64,000 nt of DNA, from the NCBI RefSeq assembly GCF_030408415.1, contig NZ_CP046976.1:1960372-2024371 (forward strand). The letters are read 5' to 3'. The notes under the pieces are model-generated. The model searched no databases. It worked only from the letters and a program-made list of their open reading frames with translations, and was not told where the DNA came from. Positions 63,337 through 64,000 of the stretch are shown one piece after another. The position numbers were made by a program, and so were the translations under genes. Every line of letters begins with the position of its first letter. The stretch's first letter is position 1. The DNA is from Corynebacterium appendicis CIP 107643. GTDB taxonomy: Bacteria > Actinomycetota > Actinomycetes > Mycobacteriales > Mycobacteriaceae.

Positions 63337-64000
63337 TCCCCGACCTTTCCACCTGGCAACTGATCCTGATGATCGTGGATTACACGATCAAATTCGCCGT
63401 GATCGGTGTCATCCCCGAAAACCGCAAACCGTCCAGCGCGAACGCATGGCTGCTGGTCATCCTCCTGATCCCGTTCATCGGCCTGCCGCTGTATTTCTTC
63501 TTCGGTTCGACGTATCTCTCGCGGCGGCGCCACCGCATCCAAAAAGAAGCGCACAACGAGATCAACGACGTCCACGCCGAATTCCCCGACGTGCCCGACA
63601 GCGTGCGACTCTCCGGCGACGTCGCGTCGATGGCGCACCTCAACCGCACGCTCACCGGGTACCCCGCGCTCGAAGGCCACGCGAAAGCGCTGTGGACCGA
63701 CTACCAAAAGACAATGCTGCGCATCGCCGAGCTTATCGACGCCTCCACCTCCCACGTCCACATCGAAATCTACGCCCAAGCCTGGGACACCACGACAGCC
63801 CCCGTGTTCGAGGCAATGGAGCGCGCCGTTTCCCGCGGCGTGAAAGTCCGTGTGCTTTTCGACCACATCGGCTCCCAGAAATACCCCGGCTTCCGCGCGT
63901 TCAAGCGCAAGCTCACCGCCGCCGGCATCGAGTGGAACCTCATGCTTCCCCTGCTGCCGCTGCAGTGGCGCTTCCGCCGGCCCGACCTGCGCAACCACCG
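63333..64000 (+). CDS. cls: cardiolipin synthase, partial
   Basis: A membrane phospholipase-D-type enzyme that joins phosphatidylglycerols. Two N-terminal helices (LILMIVDYTIKFAVIGVI, WLLVILLIPFIGLPLYFFF) and the start of the PLD domain (HVHIEIYAQAWDTTTAPVFE, VKVRVLFDHIGSQKYPGF) are seen. The window ends just before the expected first HxK motif (at LRNHR), so the remaining half is not visible. The ATG overlaps the xthA stop by 4 bp. One CGTCGATAAGC copy encodes LID. Confidence 0.92.
   Translation, partial: MIPDLSTWQLILMIVDYTIKFAVIGVIPENRKPSSANAWLLVILLIPFIGLPLYFFFGSTYLSRRRHRIQKEAHNEINDVHAEFPDVPDSVRLSGDVASMAHLNRTLTGYPALEGHAKALWTDYQKTMLRIAELIDASTSHVHIEIYAQAWDTTTAPVFEAMERAVSRGVKVRVLFDHIGSQKYPGFRAFKRKLTAAGIEWNLMLPLLPLQWRFRRPDLRNH

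Overview
The window is a 64-kb piece of a GC-rich actinobacterial chromosome, almost certainly Corynebacterium. The signs are the carD-ispD-ispF and radA-disA neighbourhood, the chain panC-(Rossmann protein)-DUF6779-DUF3180-folK-folB-folP-folE-ftsH-hpt-tilS-dacB-ppa in the order known from mycobacteria and corynebacteria, two tiny porin genes (porH, porA) between ppk2 and groEL as in C. glutamicum, and many apparently leaderless genes. No rRNA, tRNA, CRISPR array, prophage or insertion sequence was seen. The cardiolipin synthase at the right edge is cut by the window.

Layout. 1-5225: isoprenoid genes ispF/ispD behind carD, a lipoprotein, radA and the c-di-AMP cyclase disA. 5314-13565: a membrane protein with an Asp-Arg-Ala repeat, carbonic anhydrase divergent from mutY, a 56-aa DUF4236 protein, a secreted lipase, clpC and an orphan ornithine carbamoyltransferase that shares a candidate ClgR box with clpC. 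13896-20463: an HNH endonuclease and a PTS block (ptsI, a LicT/BglG antiterminator, an EIIBCA permease) with a recognisable antiterminator RNA and terminator in front of the permease. 20551-37949: small membrane or lipoproteins, lysS, panC and the folate/ftsH/hpt/tilS/dacB/ppa block. 38030-43428: a sortase-like protein, rhodanese, MarR-type regulator, a surface protein with an NAETG-type end, a pseudogene, an enoyl-CoA hydratase-like protein, ppk2 and porA/porH. 43946-50870: groEL with CIRCE, an OPT transporter, an M20 peptidase, and a leucine-codon leader peptide in front of a free-standing LeuA-type regulatory domain. 51139-57800: the mrpA(B)CDEFG cation antiporter operon. 57831-64000: a GCS2-type ligase, a LytR_C protein, a DUF3263 protein divergent from def, an acetyltransferase, xthA and cls.

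The most striking signal is not a gene. The 11-mer CGTCGATAAGC occurs exactly 35 times in 64 kb, 16 on one strand and 19 on the other, where well under one copy is expected by chance. It sits in four reading frames of unrelated genes (as VDK, LID, AYRR and SIS), uses otherwise disfavoured codons, and usually has a G-rich tract at a fixed side. In density, strand balance and bipartite form it resembles the DNA uptake sequences of Neisseriaceae and Pasteurellaceae. I know of no such element described in Corynebacterium. A second layer consists of 70-94-bp palindromic intergenic elements and 9-bp in-frame minisatellites in several proteins.
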